From Heterostelium album PN500 (taxonomy: Eukaryota; Evosea; Eumycetozoa; Acytosteliales; Acytosteliaceae): a stretch of 64,000 bases of DNA. The stretch covers positions 3,178,544-3,242,543 of the forward strand of contig NW_008805064.1 in the NCBI RefSeq assembly GCF_000004825.1. The letters are read 5' to 3'. Positions 35,501-48,603 of the stretch are shown piece by piece; within the stretch, counting starts at the first letter, position 1, and every line of letters begins with the position of its first letter. The notes under the pieces are model-generated. The model made no database searches. It saw nothing but the letters and a program-made list of their open reading frames with translations, and was not told the origin of the DNA. The position numbers were made by a program, and so were the translations under genes.

Positions 35501-38066
35501 AGTGCTGACATTTGGCAGCGATATATTCCCGAGAAGATGCTACTGCTCCACCCAATCAAAGAGTGGTCTGACATGATCCAAGAGCATTACATCGAGTTCC
35601 AACAACACCTCCGTATTCTCTCCAAAGACGAACTGAGAAATCTCATTGTAAACTATATTATGTCACTACCATTCTATGGATCTACATTGTTTCTCGATTG
35701 TCAAATCGATCAATGGAGTGAAATCGAGATATCTGGTGCACTAGATGGATTCCATACGGTCATTGATATCAATGGTGTTCACATCGTAGCGAAATCGACA
35801 ATCGACATTCAAAAGAAGAATAGCAATAATCCAAATGCATCGGACGATCAATCTTCTGTTTCAACACCCAGAAGTGAGGATGGAATGGATTCAGAGAGCG
35901 GATCTGGCTCCAATGCCAATGGCGAGCAAGACCAGATGATGTCGGTCGGAGGAAGTTTCCCAAAGTGGCTTGGAAAGTCGAAATCTTTCAAAGTCCTCAA
36001 GTCATTCCCCTATGCCTCTATTCTCCAGTGTGACATTGAACCAGAGAATAAAACGACAATCATCTCCATTGGACAGGAAGAACTTTGTATCAATAGTCCA
36101 CAGTGTTCTGAGATGGCGGTGCTGATCAACGGTTATCTAAGCTACTTGGCATCCGATGCCAAATACGCAGTGGCGTTGCGCGACTATACTCCTCCCTCTG
36201 ATTCATTTGGTTTCAAAAAAGGTGATATCATTCAGATTCAGAGTCGTGGCGATGACGGATGGTGTAGCGGTACCAGCAAGAGTGGCATAATCGGATCATT
36301 CCCAATCGACTATGTCCAGCCGTTGATCAACCAACTGTCGACCACTTCCACCGATGAAATATCACTGAGAACATCGGTTGGTATGAGAAGAAGCAAACGA
36401 TCCAACAAACAAGCAACCACTCAAACATCATTCACCACCAAATCCGTTGAGGTCGGATCTAAACATCCACTTATGACCTATACCATCAATAGACTCCGTT
36501 CATTACCAGCCATTAAATTAGCAGAAGGACTTAAACATTCTACAACTTTAACTGTATGTTTAAACAAATAGATCATTTTGAAAAAAGATATTTAAACTAA
36601 TTTTCAAAATTCTCCTTTCAATTGCTACTCAACAGGATTCAAGTATATTTTTAACAGATTTACCAATAGAATTACAGAAAGAGATTGAAGCAATTTTTAT
36701 TGAGGTTATGAAGTATATGGATGACTATCCTTTACCCCCAAAAGAACACAAGAGTCGTTTACTTCAGAATATCATTCAAAAAGGTATCAACAATCCCAAG
36801 GTTCGTGATGAATTGTATTTCTATATTTGTAGACAACTCACAGCCAATCCAAACAATGAGGGTATCAGAAAGGGAATGGTATTGTTTAGTTTGTGTGCAG
36901 GATGCTTCCCAGCTACAGCTGAGCTCTTCCCGTATCTACGTTTGTTCTTGACCCAAATCGATAACCCATACTCTCAGACTTGTATCAAGAAGCTTCAAAC
37001 AACCGCTCTCAAAGGTCCAAGACTGTTTGCTCCATGCAAAAAGGAGATCCATGCCGTCAAGGAGAGAAGAATGATCAGTTGTAAAATTCAGTTGGCAAAC
37101 GGTCCTTTGCGAGCCATTGAGATTGGACCTTCGACTACAGCTCTCGAAGCACTCAAGGTGTTGGCTGAACAACTCGATCTTGCCTACTGGAAGGAATTTG
37201 CCATCTATAAAGATTGGAATGGAAAAGAACAATGTTTGAAGGATCACGAGAAAATTACCGATGTTCTAGCGATTTTCGAGGAGAAGGAGAAGCGTTCGCG
37301 TAAGGAAGATGAACCCATCGTTGGCAAACTGGTACTTCTTCGAAAGATATGGATTCCACACACCTCTTTCTCTATGAGCAATGGAATGTTGGAGCTGATG
37401 TTCTATCAGTGTGTCCATGATGTGTTGGCCGGTAAAATTCCAGGTCTTACCATCGAGTTGGCATTGACACTGGCTTCATTCCAACTGCAGGCACAAGAAG
37501 GTGACTTCAACCCCGATAATCCCATCATTTCCGAGGATACTGTCTCACTCTGTATTCCCGCGACGCTCATCAATCGAATGGAACTCTGTGAATGGGTACA
37601 GAAAATCAACCAATCACATAGTCATCTCGCTCAGAAATCGATTACACCCGAGAAAGCATTGTCCAAGTATTTGGAGCGATCTGCCTCATTCCCCTACAGT
37701 GGAACTACATGGTTCTCGATATTCACCAAACGCAACCAGAAACCAATGTATTGGTTCGGATTGAATCAGACACTGATTGTCTTGTACGATGAACCTATGG
37801 AAAATGAAATCGATCGTTGGGAAATCGAGGAGGTCTCTGGATTCACATACCGTGAGGATTCGTTCAGTTTCCTAATTGGTGATCTTGTCAACCCCACCAG
37901 AAAACTGTTCTATACCGACCAAGGTGATGAAATCGGTGAGATATTCGATACCTTTAAATCACTACCAAAGGTGGACCTAGCTGAACTCGAGAGACGAAAG
38001 AACCTCAAGAGAGAAAGAAAAGAAAAAGAAAAGAGAAAAGCTGCAAAACTTATCGACAAACATTAA
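29556..38066 (+). CDS. MyTH4-FERM myosin with SH3 domain (myosin G/VII-like), one apparent frameshift
   Basis: Seven exons: 29556-30701, 30777-30961, 31060-31292, 31392-31727, 31806-32227, 32307-36553 and 36636-38066, about 2,666 residues. Order: about 340 low-complexity Asn/Ser/Gln residues; motor with P-loop GESGSGKSE (445-453), switch [10 protein letters not shown] and switch II DLFGHES; about four IQ motifs (1025-1110); a Pro/Ser-rich linker; MyTH4 (about 1540-1640); FERM (about 1675-1940); SH3 ([19 protein letters not shown], about 2060-2117); second MyTH4 (about 2195-2330); second FERM. Such myosins build filopodia and adhesions or aid chemotaxis. The N-terminal extension and Pro-rich neck resemble D. 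discoideum myosin G more than MyoI (class VII), but that is inference. Within exon 6 the frame must shift by one base between 33863 and 34028; no intron is there. Confidence 0.85.
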
Positions 38067-38322
38067 TAAATTCGTTAATCAACTTTTTTGTAACTATAAA
38101 TATGAAAGCTTTAAATTTAGTTCGATACTGAGAAACAATTTAAATTGTTTCCCTCTACTATTAATAGTATTGATTTTTAAGTTATTAATTATTAAAAGGA
38201 AATAAAAAGATAATGAATAAAAAAATCACTTATTTTCTAAAAGAAATATGAATTTTTTTTCTGAAAACAATTTTATTTTATTAACAAATTATATTATTTA
38301 ATATGTATCTAAACAAAAGAGT

Positions 38323-38754
38323 TTAAATTAATAAAGTAATAGCCAAGAAGAAGAACAATCCGAAAATTGGAATCTTGATCATAGAAGAGTCACTGTAGGT
38401 AACATTGGCAATGTAGGATTGGGTACAGGTTTGACCTAAGCAAGTCTTTGATCCGTTGTTTGGAATGTAGAAGATCCAGTTGTTATTGGTATTCTTGAAG
38501 TCCCAACATCCTTTAGATTGAGTGGTGAGGGTGTTGTTTACAATTTGGAAGGACATATCGTGGAAAGCTGTAAGGCCACCAGAAACAGCACTTGATGACA
38601 TATTTTTGTTTTCAACGACGAACTTGAAATCTCCAAGCTTGGCAGTACAGTTGGACAAAGTACCAGTGTAGACACCATTCTCCAATGTAGTTGGGGCAGC
38701 GCTTCCAATTGCCAAACAAAGGGATAATAAAACTAATCCAGCAAAGAATTTCAT
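38323..38754 (-). CDS. Small secreted, probably GPI-anchored surface protein
   Basis: A single exon of 143 residues from the ATG at 38754 (upstream codons lack an ATG). Residues 1-20 are a strong signal peptide (MKFFAGLVLLSLCLAIGSAA). The body is Asn- and Thr-rich with several N-glycosylation sequons (NCT, NMS, NNT, NGS, NVT) and five cysteines. The end is a hydrophobic tail (FGLFFFLAITLLI) with no charged residues after it, as in a GPI attachment signal. Codon bias towards C-ending codons suggests strong expression. It lies tail-to-tail with the myosin gene, 256 bp apart. The family is not recognised, though small secreted proteins of this layout are common in dictyostelids. Confidence 0.65.
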   Translation of the reverse strand: MKFFAGLVLLSLCLAIGSAAPTTLENGVYTGTLSNCTAKLGDFKFVVENKNMSSSAVSGGLTAFHDMSFQIVNNTLTTQSKGCWDFKNTNNNWIFYIPNNGSKTCLGQTCTQSYIANVTYSDSSMIKIPIFGLFFFLAITLLI

Positions 38755-39913
38755 TTTTCGAATAATTTTTTTATTATACAATAAAAATTATAGATTAAGT
38801 ATAGAATTAAAAAGTTTATAGGAAATATATTTATATTAAAGTTTTTTTTTGATTATTTGATATATGAAAAGTTACAATACTTTAAGTATTTATAGTCTCT
38901 AAATATTTGCAACGTTGCTAGGCATACTAACCAATCGTGAAAATCGGAGAAAAATGACCCGGCTTCAAATATTGTAAATTAAGGGTTTCTGGTTTGCTCC
39001 TTTTTTATCATTAGCAACCATATCTGAAATCGTATAAATATTTTAATAAGACCAAGTTTTTAAATAATACTTTAACACATTACAAATTACTATATTATGT
39101 ATTTTAATCCAACCCCCACGTTGTTAGCTAAATTATTTATTCTGATTTTTTAATAATCAAAAAGGTATTAATTTTGGACAACGACGTGGCAAAAACTAAA
39201 AAAGTAACTTAAAAATTCAGAAACTGGGGGTTATTAAAAATCTTTTATAATAATAATATAACTCTTAAAATAGTCAATTAAATCTCGATAAAAATAATCG
39301 GTATTTTCTTGGGGATCATGAAAATATTACATGTTGATGAACAAATTGCTCTATATCTACCTATTTTAATAAAATCTTAGAAAAGTTGCTCTTAAGACTT
39401 TAATATTAAGGTTACCCAATAGATTTTATTTATTTTTTTGTAATATTAATTAAGGAACTAAATTTCTATGTAATCATTTTTAAATCTTTCATAAACATCA
39501 ATAAAGTAGACTAATTGAAAAAATATATATGTATAATATATTATTTATTTATTTAATCAGTAGATTTGATCATATCTACTAATTATTAGGATAAACAATT
39601 TACTATCTAAATATGATTGATCATTATTAATGTGAATTTGGTGACTCACAAAGTTTAAACATTTATTCTTTCAAAAATGTAACTAATTTTTTTATGTGTT
39701 CAAAACCATGTTTGACTTTTTTTTTTTGTTTTTTTTTTTTTTTTTTTTTTTGGTGTGTGATCATCACTTTTTTAAAAGCTTGACATAAATTTAAATTCTA
39801 ACTTTTTTTGCGTTTTATTTTTATAAAAACAATATATACATAAAAAAATAGTAGTTTTTTTTAGAACAACTTATTTTTTATTTTTTGTAGGATTGTAAAT
39901 TAAAGAAACGACA
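38755..39913. other. Intergenic, divergent promoters with long T-run
   Basis: 1.16 kb between the small surface-protein gene (-) and the cargo receptor gene (+). A T-run of over 30 bases (interrupted by two G) lies near 39718-39752, and TATA-like sequence (AATATATACATA) near 39830. Around 38900-39000 there is a GC-richer patch (GCAACGTTGCTAGG, with GCAACGTTGC a perfect 10-bp palindrome) that could be a regulatory site of the small gene. Confidence 0.5.
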
Positions 39914-41814
39914 ATGTCAAATAAAATCAGTTTGATATTGTTGGCACTCTATGTGCTTACAGTGTTGTCGATTGCGATGGCCTATCCACAACCACTGGTT
40001 AGAAAAGAAGACAGACACTCATTCCGTGCACCATTTATTGCTACGGCCAGTGGTATCACCTATTGGAATACACGTGGTGACACTGTCATCAGTGAGGAAT
40101 ACATTCACTTGACTGCCGACGCCCAATCGTCTTGGGGACAGATCATCAACACCGAACCACTCGAATTCCCATCTTGGGAGATCGTAGTCGAGTTCCGTAT
40201 CCACGGTAACGGTCGTATCGGTGCCGACGGTCTCGCACTCTGGTACATCGACCCCAGTCACTCTGAATCACGTGACACCAGTGTCTTTGGTAATCGTAAC
40301 ATGTGGAAAGGTCTTGGTATCTTCTTTGATACTTTTGATAACGATGGAAATGTAAGTAATCAAATCAAATCAAATCAAATTAATCGAAATTTAATTACTC
40401 TTTTTTCTTACCTATATATATATATATATATATTATAGGGAGATAATCCATTAGTTTCGGTTGTCTATAACGATGGAACTCAATTCTTTGATACTGCAAA
40501 GGACGGTGGTAATATGAAGTTGGGTGGATGTACCAATAAATTCAGAAATGTACACAAGAACACTCGTGCCAAGATCAAGTACTTTAATGGTGCTCTTTCA
40601 ATTCACATCGATACCTCTTCAAGTGGAAACTACGACTCCTGTGTCAATGACATCAGAATCACCCTTCCAACTCGTTATCACTTTGCTCTTTCTGCTGCCA
40701 CCGGTGGTCTTCATGGTATGTTTTCATAAAAAACTATATATATATATATATAATTGACAATCAAACTAACAAAATTAACCAACTATTTATTTATTTATTA
40801 CACAAATAATAATAAAACAGACAATCATGATATTTATTCATTCGACACATACAGTCTTGATGCACCAATTAGAAATGAATATCGTAGACATGAAAACTAT
40901 ATGAATCAACATCAACAACAACAGCAACAACAACAAAATATCCAACAGCAACAACAACAAAACATTCAACAACAACAAAATCAGCAACAAAATCAACAAC
41001 AACCACAACCAGTTGCTCATGAAGAAGACGATTTCAAGGCAAAGATTAAGGATATTACTAAGGGATTCGAACAACAACAACAACAAAATCAACAACAGCA
41101 ACAACAACAATTCCAACAACCAAACCAACAGCAACAACAACAACCACCAGTAACTCAAGAGCAACCAAAGCAAACTATATCTGGTGACGATGTTCCAGCT
41201 CAAATCCTCCAGAAAGTAGAGACCTTGAAAGAGAGCATCCATTCATTGCATTCGGTTCTCGATGAATCCGAAGTTAAAAAGTCAGTCGAAGGTCTCAGAG
41301 ATCAAGTCAACAACGTCGGACAAGCCCTCATCATCCTCACCGAGAACATCATCACCAAGAAGGATTTCGAGAGTTTCAAGTACAACTATGAACTTAAGAA
41401 TTCACAATCCTTCAAAGAATTAACCGAGTTGAAGTAAGTGCAAGTAGTGGTTAATCACATTTCAAATCAATTCTTTATAATAATACTAATTGAAATCTAT
41501 ATAGACAATTGATTGGTGATATGAAAGCAACTGTCAATAGCAGAATGAATAATAACGATAATGATGTAAGCAAGACTTTGGAAGCATTGTCACAGAGCGT
41601 CAATGGATTGAAGAGATTGGTCGACGCACAAGCCAAGGACACTCAAAAGATTGCATCGACACTTCAGGTTAATGCCAACGAGATCGCATCAACCATCGAA
41701 AAGCAAACCTCGTTCGGATTCTGGTCATACTTCCTCTTTGTTCAAGCCATATTTATTTTTGGTTTCGTCTTTTGGAGGAAATACAAAGATGAAAACAACA
41801 AGAAATTAATATAA
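39914..41814 (+). CDS. L-type lectin ER-Golgi cargo receptor (ERGIC-53/Emp47-like)
   Basis: Four exons: 39914-40351, 40439-40715, 40821-41433 and 41505-41814, in phase, give 545 residues. The protein carries glycoproteins from the ER to the Golgi in COPII vesicles. It has a signal peptide (residues 1-23) and then a leguminous-type lectin domain (FRAPF...YWNTRGDTVISEEYIHLT, then GADGLALWY, GIFFDTFDNDG and HFALSAATGGLHD; the Asp and Gly of the sugar and calcium site are present). A Gln-rich stretch of about 100 residues, a coiled coil, one membrane helix near the C-terminus (FGFWSYFLFVQAIFIFGFVF) and the cytosolic tail KYKDENNKKLI complete it. The tail ends in KKLI, a classical KKxx ER-retrieval signal. 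The polyQ insertion between lectin and stalk is a dictyostelid habit. Confidence 0.92.
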
Positions 41815-43722
41815 TTTTAATATATATACTAATAATAATAATATAATTATAATAATTCATTTTTTAAGCAACTATCATTATTATTTTTATAAATAAAAAA
41901 TATATATATAAAAGATAAGATTGATAGATAGATAACTTGACATAACAAACATAACATTAATCACTACATTATCAAACAAAACAAATTAAACGTATACTAA
42001 AATAAATAAAACTATAAATTACTGAAATAAAACTACTACTACTATTATTGAGAAAATTAAATCTATTTATTATCATGTTCAATTATAGACACGATTTAAA
42101 CCTTTTTAGGGAACCAATGGTGACCGGTAATTTAATTAAAATATCAAAAAAAAAAAAAAACTTAGAATAAACTATTTACAATTTTTATTTTATTTTTTTA
42201 TTTCTTTTGTTAACAATTAATGACCATTGACGGCAATAAATGAGAAAACTATTGAATTGAAATTTTGATCATTGATTTTATGGTCAGTCATAAAGGCTTG
42301 ATAAATACAATAGAACAAATAACCGACTACAAAATTTTTTTTTTTGGGAACCTTCACATCTCATTTTCAAAAAAAAAACAAAAAAAAAACGAGTGCGGAA
42401 TATATTTGCAAAACTAAAATAAAAAAAACGAGGCACATATATTTTTTTTTTTGAGACGCCGAAACAAAGTTAATGACATCACACCTACCCCCTTTTTTTT
42501 TTTTTTTTTTTCTCATTTATGTTGCAGTAAATACAAGTATGCCTTGCTGAACTAACTTACAATATCATATTGTGATTCGAAGTGAGAAACAGCAGAGAAC
42601 CGCTACTGCCATTTTTCACATTTGTATTAACAACAATAAATAGTTTTGAAAAGGATTTTCATTTCGTATCATTTCGATTGCTCTCATTTACACAAATATA
42701 ACTAATATTTGATTAATTATATTTATAGATAACTTTACTTTTATTTGTAAAAATATCTTTTTATTATTTATTTAAATAAATCAATATTTGTTTGTATCAA
42801 TAAATAAACAATATCTATTTTCGACGATTCAATTTTCTATCTTTACATTTAAAAAAGTAGATAGGAAACATTTAAAAATAATATAATATCGTAAGTATTC
42901 ATTGAATCTTTTATCATTACATGTAATAGTATAAAGTGTGTTCGATATCAATTACGATCAGTGATATAACTGCAGTAAACAATATTTATAAACCTATAAA
43001 TTAAATCAACTTATTTTAATAAATAATAAATTAAATGAATGAATCTATTTTCTATTCTATCTTATCTTCCTATCTAATATTATAAACTATTAATTATAAT
43101 AATGACAAAAAATAAAAATAATAACCATTAATAATTTGTAAAACAATGAGTTTTTTGTGGATCAAACCCCACCTTGGTTTTACCATATTCCAACACTGTA
43201 TTACCACCAAAATAATTTGATAACAACACATTATATAATTTTTGCAATAATAACATCAACTCGCACAGCGATCGTAAGATGATACAAATCAATGAGTTAT
43301 TATTATTTTAATTATTAATTTTGTTATTTTCGAGAACTATATATATAGTTTTTTTTTTTTTATTTAGTTCAAACATTAATAATCAATAACATAAATATAT
43401 AATTCTCTCTAATGATATATTCAAAGTATTGTATTTACCTAAAATTTATTATCACAACAACTCAAATCAAAAAAAAAACAAAGATTTTTTATTTTTATTT
43501 TTTATTTTTGAATACTCCGAACAATTCATTCGTTTATTACCGATAATCAACGACAAAAAAAAACAAAAAAAAAACAACCATCAAATTCAAATTTGTGATT
43601 CAGTTGCATTTAACTTGTGCAATAGCAAATTTACTAATACATACTATTTATTTATTTATTTACTTTATCTAGTTACTATACACAGTAATATAATAATAAT
43701 AATACATAATATAAATTAAAAG
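41815..43722. other. Intergenic, upstream of glutamine synthetase III
   Basis: 1.9 kb, AT-rich, with A- and T-runs including one of about 22 T at 42490-42512. GC-richer patches lie at 42105-42130 (GGGAACCAATGGTGACCGG), 42460-42490 (ATGACATCACACCTACCCCC) and 43155-43200. TATA-like CTATATATATAG is at 43335. No coding frame with gene character is seen; the long 5' part probably includes promoter and leader of the next gene. Confidence 0.5.
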
Positions 43723-46023
43723 ATGTCTTTTGCCGGAACAAGAAGAACCAAGTTGATCGAAGGTATCGATAATCGTGTACCAGTGGCCTCTGAAGCCTTT
43801 GATAGTGCAGAGAACCTCACAGAGTTGTACGACTCTGATACCTACGGTTTGAATGCCATGCGTGAGACCCTGCCATCACATTGTTACAAGAAGATCCGTG
43901 AGGTAATTTCCACAGGTCAGCCATTGGATCCAGCGATCGCCGACATGGTTGCCAACGGTATGAAAGAATGGGCCATCAAGCGTGGTGCCACCCATTACAC
44001 CCATTGGTTCCAGCCACTCAATGGTTTGGTTGCCGAGAAGCACGATGCTTTCGTATCAATCTTCCCAGGTGACGACCGTCTCCTCCTCGAATTCTCTGGT
44101 ATGCAATTGATCAAGGGTGAACCAGATGCTTCTTCATTCCCCAACGGTGGAATTCGTTCCACTTGGGAAGCCAGAGGTTACACTGTTTGGGACGCCACAT
44201 CACCAGCCTTCATTCGTAAGGATCAAAACGGTTCCACCCTTTGTATTCCAACTGCTTTCTGCTCATGGACTGGTGAGGCACTCGACCAAAAGACACCACT
44301 TCTTCGTTCTATGGAGCGTGTCTCTGAGGAATCACTTGCTGTCCTCTCATCCATCTTCAAAGAGAACTACAAGAGAATTTCACCAACTTTGGGTATTGAA
44401 CAAGTAAGTGTTTTTTTTGTTGTCAACATGAAATCGTCGAACATATGGATATTTTTGACTTACCTCTTATTATTTTTTTAGGAATTCTTTTTGATTGATA
44501 GATCATTCTATTTGTCAAGACCAGATTTGATTACTTGCGGTAGAACTTTGATTGGAGCCAAGCCACCAAAGGGACAAGAGATGGAAGACCACTATTTCGG
44601 TACAATGAACTCTAGAATTGTTGCTTGTATTCAAGATGTTGAGTGGCAAATGTGGAAACTCGGTATGCCATTGAAGACCAGACACAATGAAGTCGCACCA
44701 GGTCAATACGAAGTTGCCCCAATCTTCGAGCGTGCAAACGTTGCCTCTGATCACAACATGTTGTTGATGGACGTTCTCAAGTCAACTGCAACCCGTCACG
44801 GTTTGATTTGTTTGCTCCATGAGAAGCCATTCGACTATGTCAACGGTAGTGGTAAGCACAACAACTACTCACTCTCCACAGACACTGGTGTCAATCTTTT
44901 GGAACCAGGTTCAACTCCAGCCCAAAACGCTCGTTTCATCCTTTTCCTTACTGCCATCATCCGTGCCGTCGATATCCATGCCGATTTGCTCCGTGCTTCC
45001 GTTGCCAATCCAGGTAACGAGCATCGTTTGGGTGCTAACGAAGCTCCACCTGCCATCATTTCCATCTATTTGGGTCAAGAGTTGGACCGTGTCGTCAACG
45101 ACATTGTCCACTCCACCGAGACTGAAGCCAATGGTGACTGCAACGGTGAGAAGATGTCACTTGGTGTAGGTGCATTCCCACCATTACCAAAGGATTCGAC
45201 CGATCGTAATCGTACCTCACCATTTGCCTTCACTGGTAACAAGTTTGAATTCCGTGCCGTCGGTTCTAGTCAAGTAGTTGCCTTCCCATGTATTATCCTC
45301 AACACCATCGTCGCCGAATCACTCCAATACATCCGTAAGGAGATCGAGCGTGAAAAGACCAACAACGTCGCTGCCAACACTGCTTTTAACAATGTCATCA
45401 AGCGTGTACTTTCACTCCATCAAAGAGTCATTTTCAACGGTGATGGTTACGGTCAAGAGTGGCGTGATATTGCCGCCAAGCGTGGATTGGCCAATATGCG
45501 TACCACCCCAGAGGCACTCGCCACTTTGAACAGCGAAAAGAACATCAAGTTGTTCGAGTCATTCAACATTCTCTCACCAATCGAGTTACAATCACGTCAA
45601 CACATTCTCTATGAAATCTACGTCAAGTCGATCACCATCGAAGCTAAGTCCATGTATGATATGGTCTCTACCTTGGTGTTACCAGCTGCCTTCAAGCACC
45701 AAAAGAATGTTGCCGATTCACTCAACGCCATCATGCCTTTCGTCCAAGGACAAAAGAATCTTCCACAACCAACCGCTCAAATTGCAGTGTTGACCGACTT
45801 GGTTACCGCCATCAACTCGCTCAGCGACTTGAACGTTAAGTTGCTCGCCGCAGTCAAGGCCACCAAGAGCGCTGCCAACGAGAAGGACCATGCTTTCATG
45901 TTGAGCACCTCTGTTATCCCAGCAATGAGAGAAGTCCGTAGAGTAAGTGACCACTTGGAAACCATCATCGATGATACCATCTGGCCACTTCCAAAATACT
46001 CTGAAATCTTGTTCCTTCGTTAA
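43723..46023 (+). CDS. glnA3: Glutamine synthetase type III
   Basis: Two exons, 43723-44403 and 44482-46023, give 740 residues, the length of GSIII (about 700-740) and far longer than GSI or GSII. It condenses ammonia and glutamate to glutamine with ATP. The GSIII N-terminal signature [20 protein letters not shown] and [20 protein letters not shown] is complete, as are EQEFFLID across the intron, [29 protein letters not shown], the [17 protein letters not shown] active-site stretch and [18 protein letters not shown]. Ammonia control matters in dictyostelid development. GSIII is mostly bacterial, so an ancient transfer is likely. Codon bias (C-ending codons) suggests high expression. Confidence 0.94.
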
Positions 46024-46377
46024 ACTCCATTGCTACCAACACATAATATATTTTTGTTAAGAATTGAAGCGGAAAAAATATAATATACTATTACATAAAC
46101 ATAATGCACCAAGCATTTTAACAGTTTGGTGTAAAAAATCCTCCATCCTAATTTATTCCATCATCAAATAAAAGTTTCAAAATCTGATCATTTTTTCACC
46201 ATGGAAACATAAAAAAATCTCTCTCAAAATTTTTCTAACTTCCAACCTTTATCACTAATTTATTTATTTATTTTATAACTATTAATTTTTATCATGATGA
46301 CATATGCCAGGTTCTATTAATAATCAGAAAAAAAATTAATTATCTTTTTGAAAATCTTTTGAATTGATCCAATATTA

Positions 46378-46777
46378 GGAGAGTCATTCAAAAGAGGATA
46401 CCAAAAGACTTTCTTAAAGATGATTTGATCAATCGACAATCAAACTCTATCTATAATTGGATTGTATTTTGAAACTATTATTACTATTTCCAATAGTTGT
46501 TTATTCCCAGTATTTGGACCACCAACGGAATGAAGATGATCCTATAGTTGCTTCTCCATCGGCACTAATCAATGATGTTAATATCGAATTTGTTTCGATG
46601 TATTCTTTACAGTTAAAAGATGTTATTCCTTCTTTTTTAGAATTTACTCTTCCAACAAAATTTGACGGATTGATGCTTTTTAAACAATCTATAATAATAA
46701 AATTAGGGTCAGAATTTTTATTCAACCAACATTTAAAAAAAAAATTTAAAATGGTAGTTGGAATATCTTACTTATAA
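46378..46777 (+). pseudogene. Degenerate coding remnant
   Basis: Two overlapping frames of coding character lack a common start. Frame 1 (46380-46472) reads RVIQKRIPKDFLKDDLINRQ and on to NWIVF before a TGA; it has the look of an F-box/LRR-type dictyostelid family N-terminus. Frame 2 (46457-46777) reads LLLLFPIVVYSQYLDHQRNE and later LEFTLPTKFDGLMLFKQSI, with no ATG at its beginning and a stop just upstream. A one-base shift near 46470 would join them. Most likely a decayed member of a multigene family. Confidence 0.35.
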
Positions 46778-46900
46778 TCATCTTTAATAGAGAGTTTGAA
46801 GGTAAATAAAGTTTGATTTAAAAATTCCTGGATTTGATAAAAAAACTTCAAAAGAATATTTAGCTTGAAAGAATCAGACACTTCAGGAAATCAAAGCAAA

Positions 46901-46980
46901 TAGAAGAAAAAGTAGGGAGACAGAAGAAAAAGTAGGGAGACAGAAGAAAAAGTAGGGATACAGAAGAAAAGGTAGGGAGA
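46901..46980 (+). repeat. Purine-rich 20-bp tandem repeat, 4 copies
   Basis: Unit CAGAAGAAAAAGTAGGGAGA repeated four times with one or two substitutions per copy (first copy starts T; the third has GATA; the fourth has GGTAGG). The purine-rich strand continues as degenerate GGTAGGAGAGATAGTAGAG to about 47030. Confidence 0.85.
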
Positions 46981-48603
46981 CAGAAGAGATGAAGGTAGGA
47001 GAGATAGTAGAGAGTAGGAGGAATAGAAAGATTATAGAAGTTTAGATTTAAAATTCTGGAAGAAATAATTGAACAAGAAATCGTAGATATGATATTAACT
47101 ATGACTGATATTTTATTTATCCAATCAATGGTATATTTTTTGTTTGAAAACGTAGTATATTATAAGAATTAAATATGAGTTAAAGGGATGTCTAATGTGA
47201 CAGTAGGTAGGTAGAAGTAGGAGGAAGTAGTAGGCAGAGGTAGGTGGTAGAGTATAATTATTAATAATAATTATTGAAATAAAAGAATTAATGGGTTTTA
47301 GAGGGTAATATTAATAAATTATAGGAAATACTGTTAGAGTTTAAAATCTGTATATATTGATATTGGATTTTTTATTTTCTGGTAATGTTTAAGAATATTT
47401 TTTGTTGTGTATAATTGATATTAACAAAAAAAAATCATGAGGTGACATTGTACACAAACAAATAAAAAATGTAGTCAAATTAATTGAAAAATAAAGTGGA
47501 TTTATGTTTTTATTCTATTTACTATTAATAACCTTGATGAAATATAATCCATCTTTTACCTTACACCGTTTAGTATAGTTGTACAATTGCATTGACCACA
47601 ATGCTAGCAAGAATTACAAAAAATATGTCTTGAGGTTTGATATGGGACATTGTAAATAAAAAATAAATGAAACATATTTTAATACAATGATTATGAGCTA
47701 AAGTTGTACTATTCTTAAGAAATTAAATAAATCTCTCCATTCTTCAAAATGTAGAAAATGTAAAACAATTTCAAAAATATATTATAATGCAACCAATATG
47801 ACCCATCGATTCTCCAACAGAGTGAAAAATTGAGTGTTTATTACAATCCTTTAGATAGATCATATATGATTTCCATCTATTAATTTAGATGAAGATGGAA
47901 AGGTGTGAATGTTAGTTTTTAATATTTTATTGAAAATTATTGGTTTTTTATTTGTTATTTTTGATGATGTAATATCAAAAAGTGTGATCGAATGTTTTGT
48001 TTTTTTTAAAGCTGATTTTCACACATATCAATGTTAACACATCACACAAGATAAATAAAAAAAAATGAATTACTTGTTACTTTTAATTCATTATTATGGA
48101 AACATATAATCCCTAACAGTAGTAGTTGGCCCCAAAGAATTTTAATAGTTCTTTCGTAATGTTATTTTGAAAAGTAGAACTTTACATTGAGAATCATTAC
48201 ATGATTCTTTGTTCTATTTCTTTTCTCTTGATCTACTGTTGATACACTCCCCAAAAGATCTTTATTATATTTTCTTACATGATCAAGTCAGATTTCCAAA
48301 AGAAATAGATAAAATTAGAACCACCACTTTCAGCTCTATTTAATTTTATTTTATTGTTGTTGATATATATCTAATCAACCAGTTAGAGATAATCAATTAT
48401 GATAATAAATATTTAAAAATTAAAAGTATAATTAGTGATTGGTTGGTTGTCAATTTAAAAAATTAAAAAATAAATAAATAAGTAAACTAATCAAAAATGA
48501 TCAGTATGGGATTTAGAGGGAAAGATTTTTATTTATGGTTGTTTGTTTGAAAAGTTGTAGTTTCATTTCGGTCCATAGTGATTGATTTTGATATAAATAT
48601 ATT

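Larger units (their letters stand above)
46024..48603. other. Gene-poor stretch with debris
   Basis: 2.6 kb between the 3' ends of glutamine synthetase III (+) and the nucleostemin-like gene (-). It holds a degenerate coding remnant (46378-46777) and a purine tandem repeat (46901-46980), each listed separately. A second purine- and G-rich patch is at 47200-47255 (GTAGGTAGGTAGAAGTAGGAGG). The rest is AT-rich with no gene that I can support. Confidence 0.5.

Noticed and set aside
40838-41242. Minus-strand poly-Leu frame opposite the cargo receptor
   Set aside because: Shadow of the CAA/CAG Gln runs.
42560-42620. Possible tRNA (GATTCGAAG word)
   Set aside because: No cloverleaf can be drawn around it; no tRNA with a proper T-loop and acceptor stem was found anywhere in the window.
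43429-43719. 96-codon frame upstream of glutamine synthetase III
   Set aside because: No proper ATG, Lys/Asn/Phe-rich from homopolymer runs; reads like 5' leader sequence.
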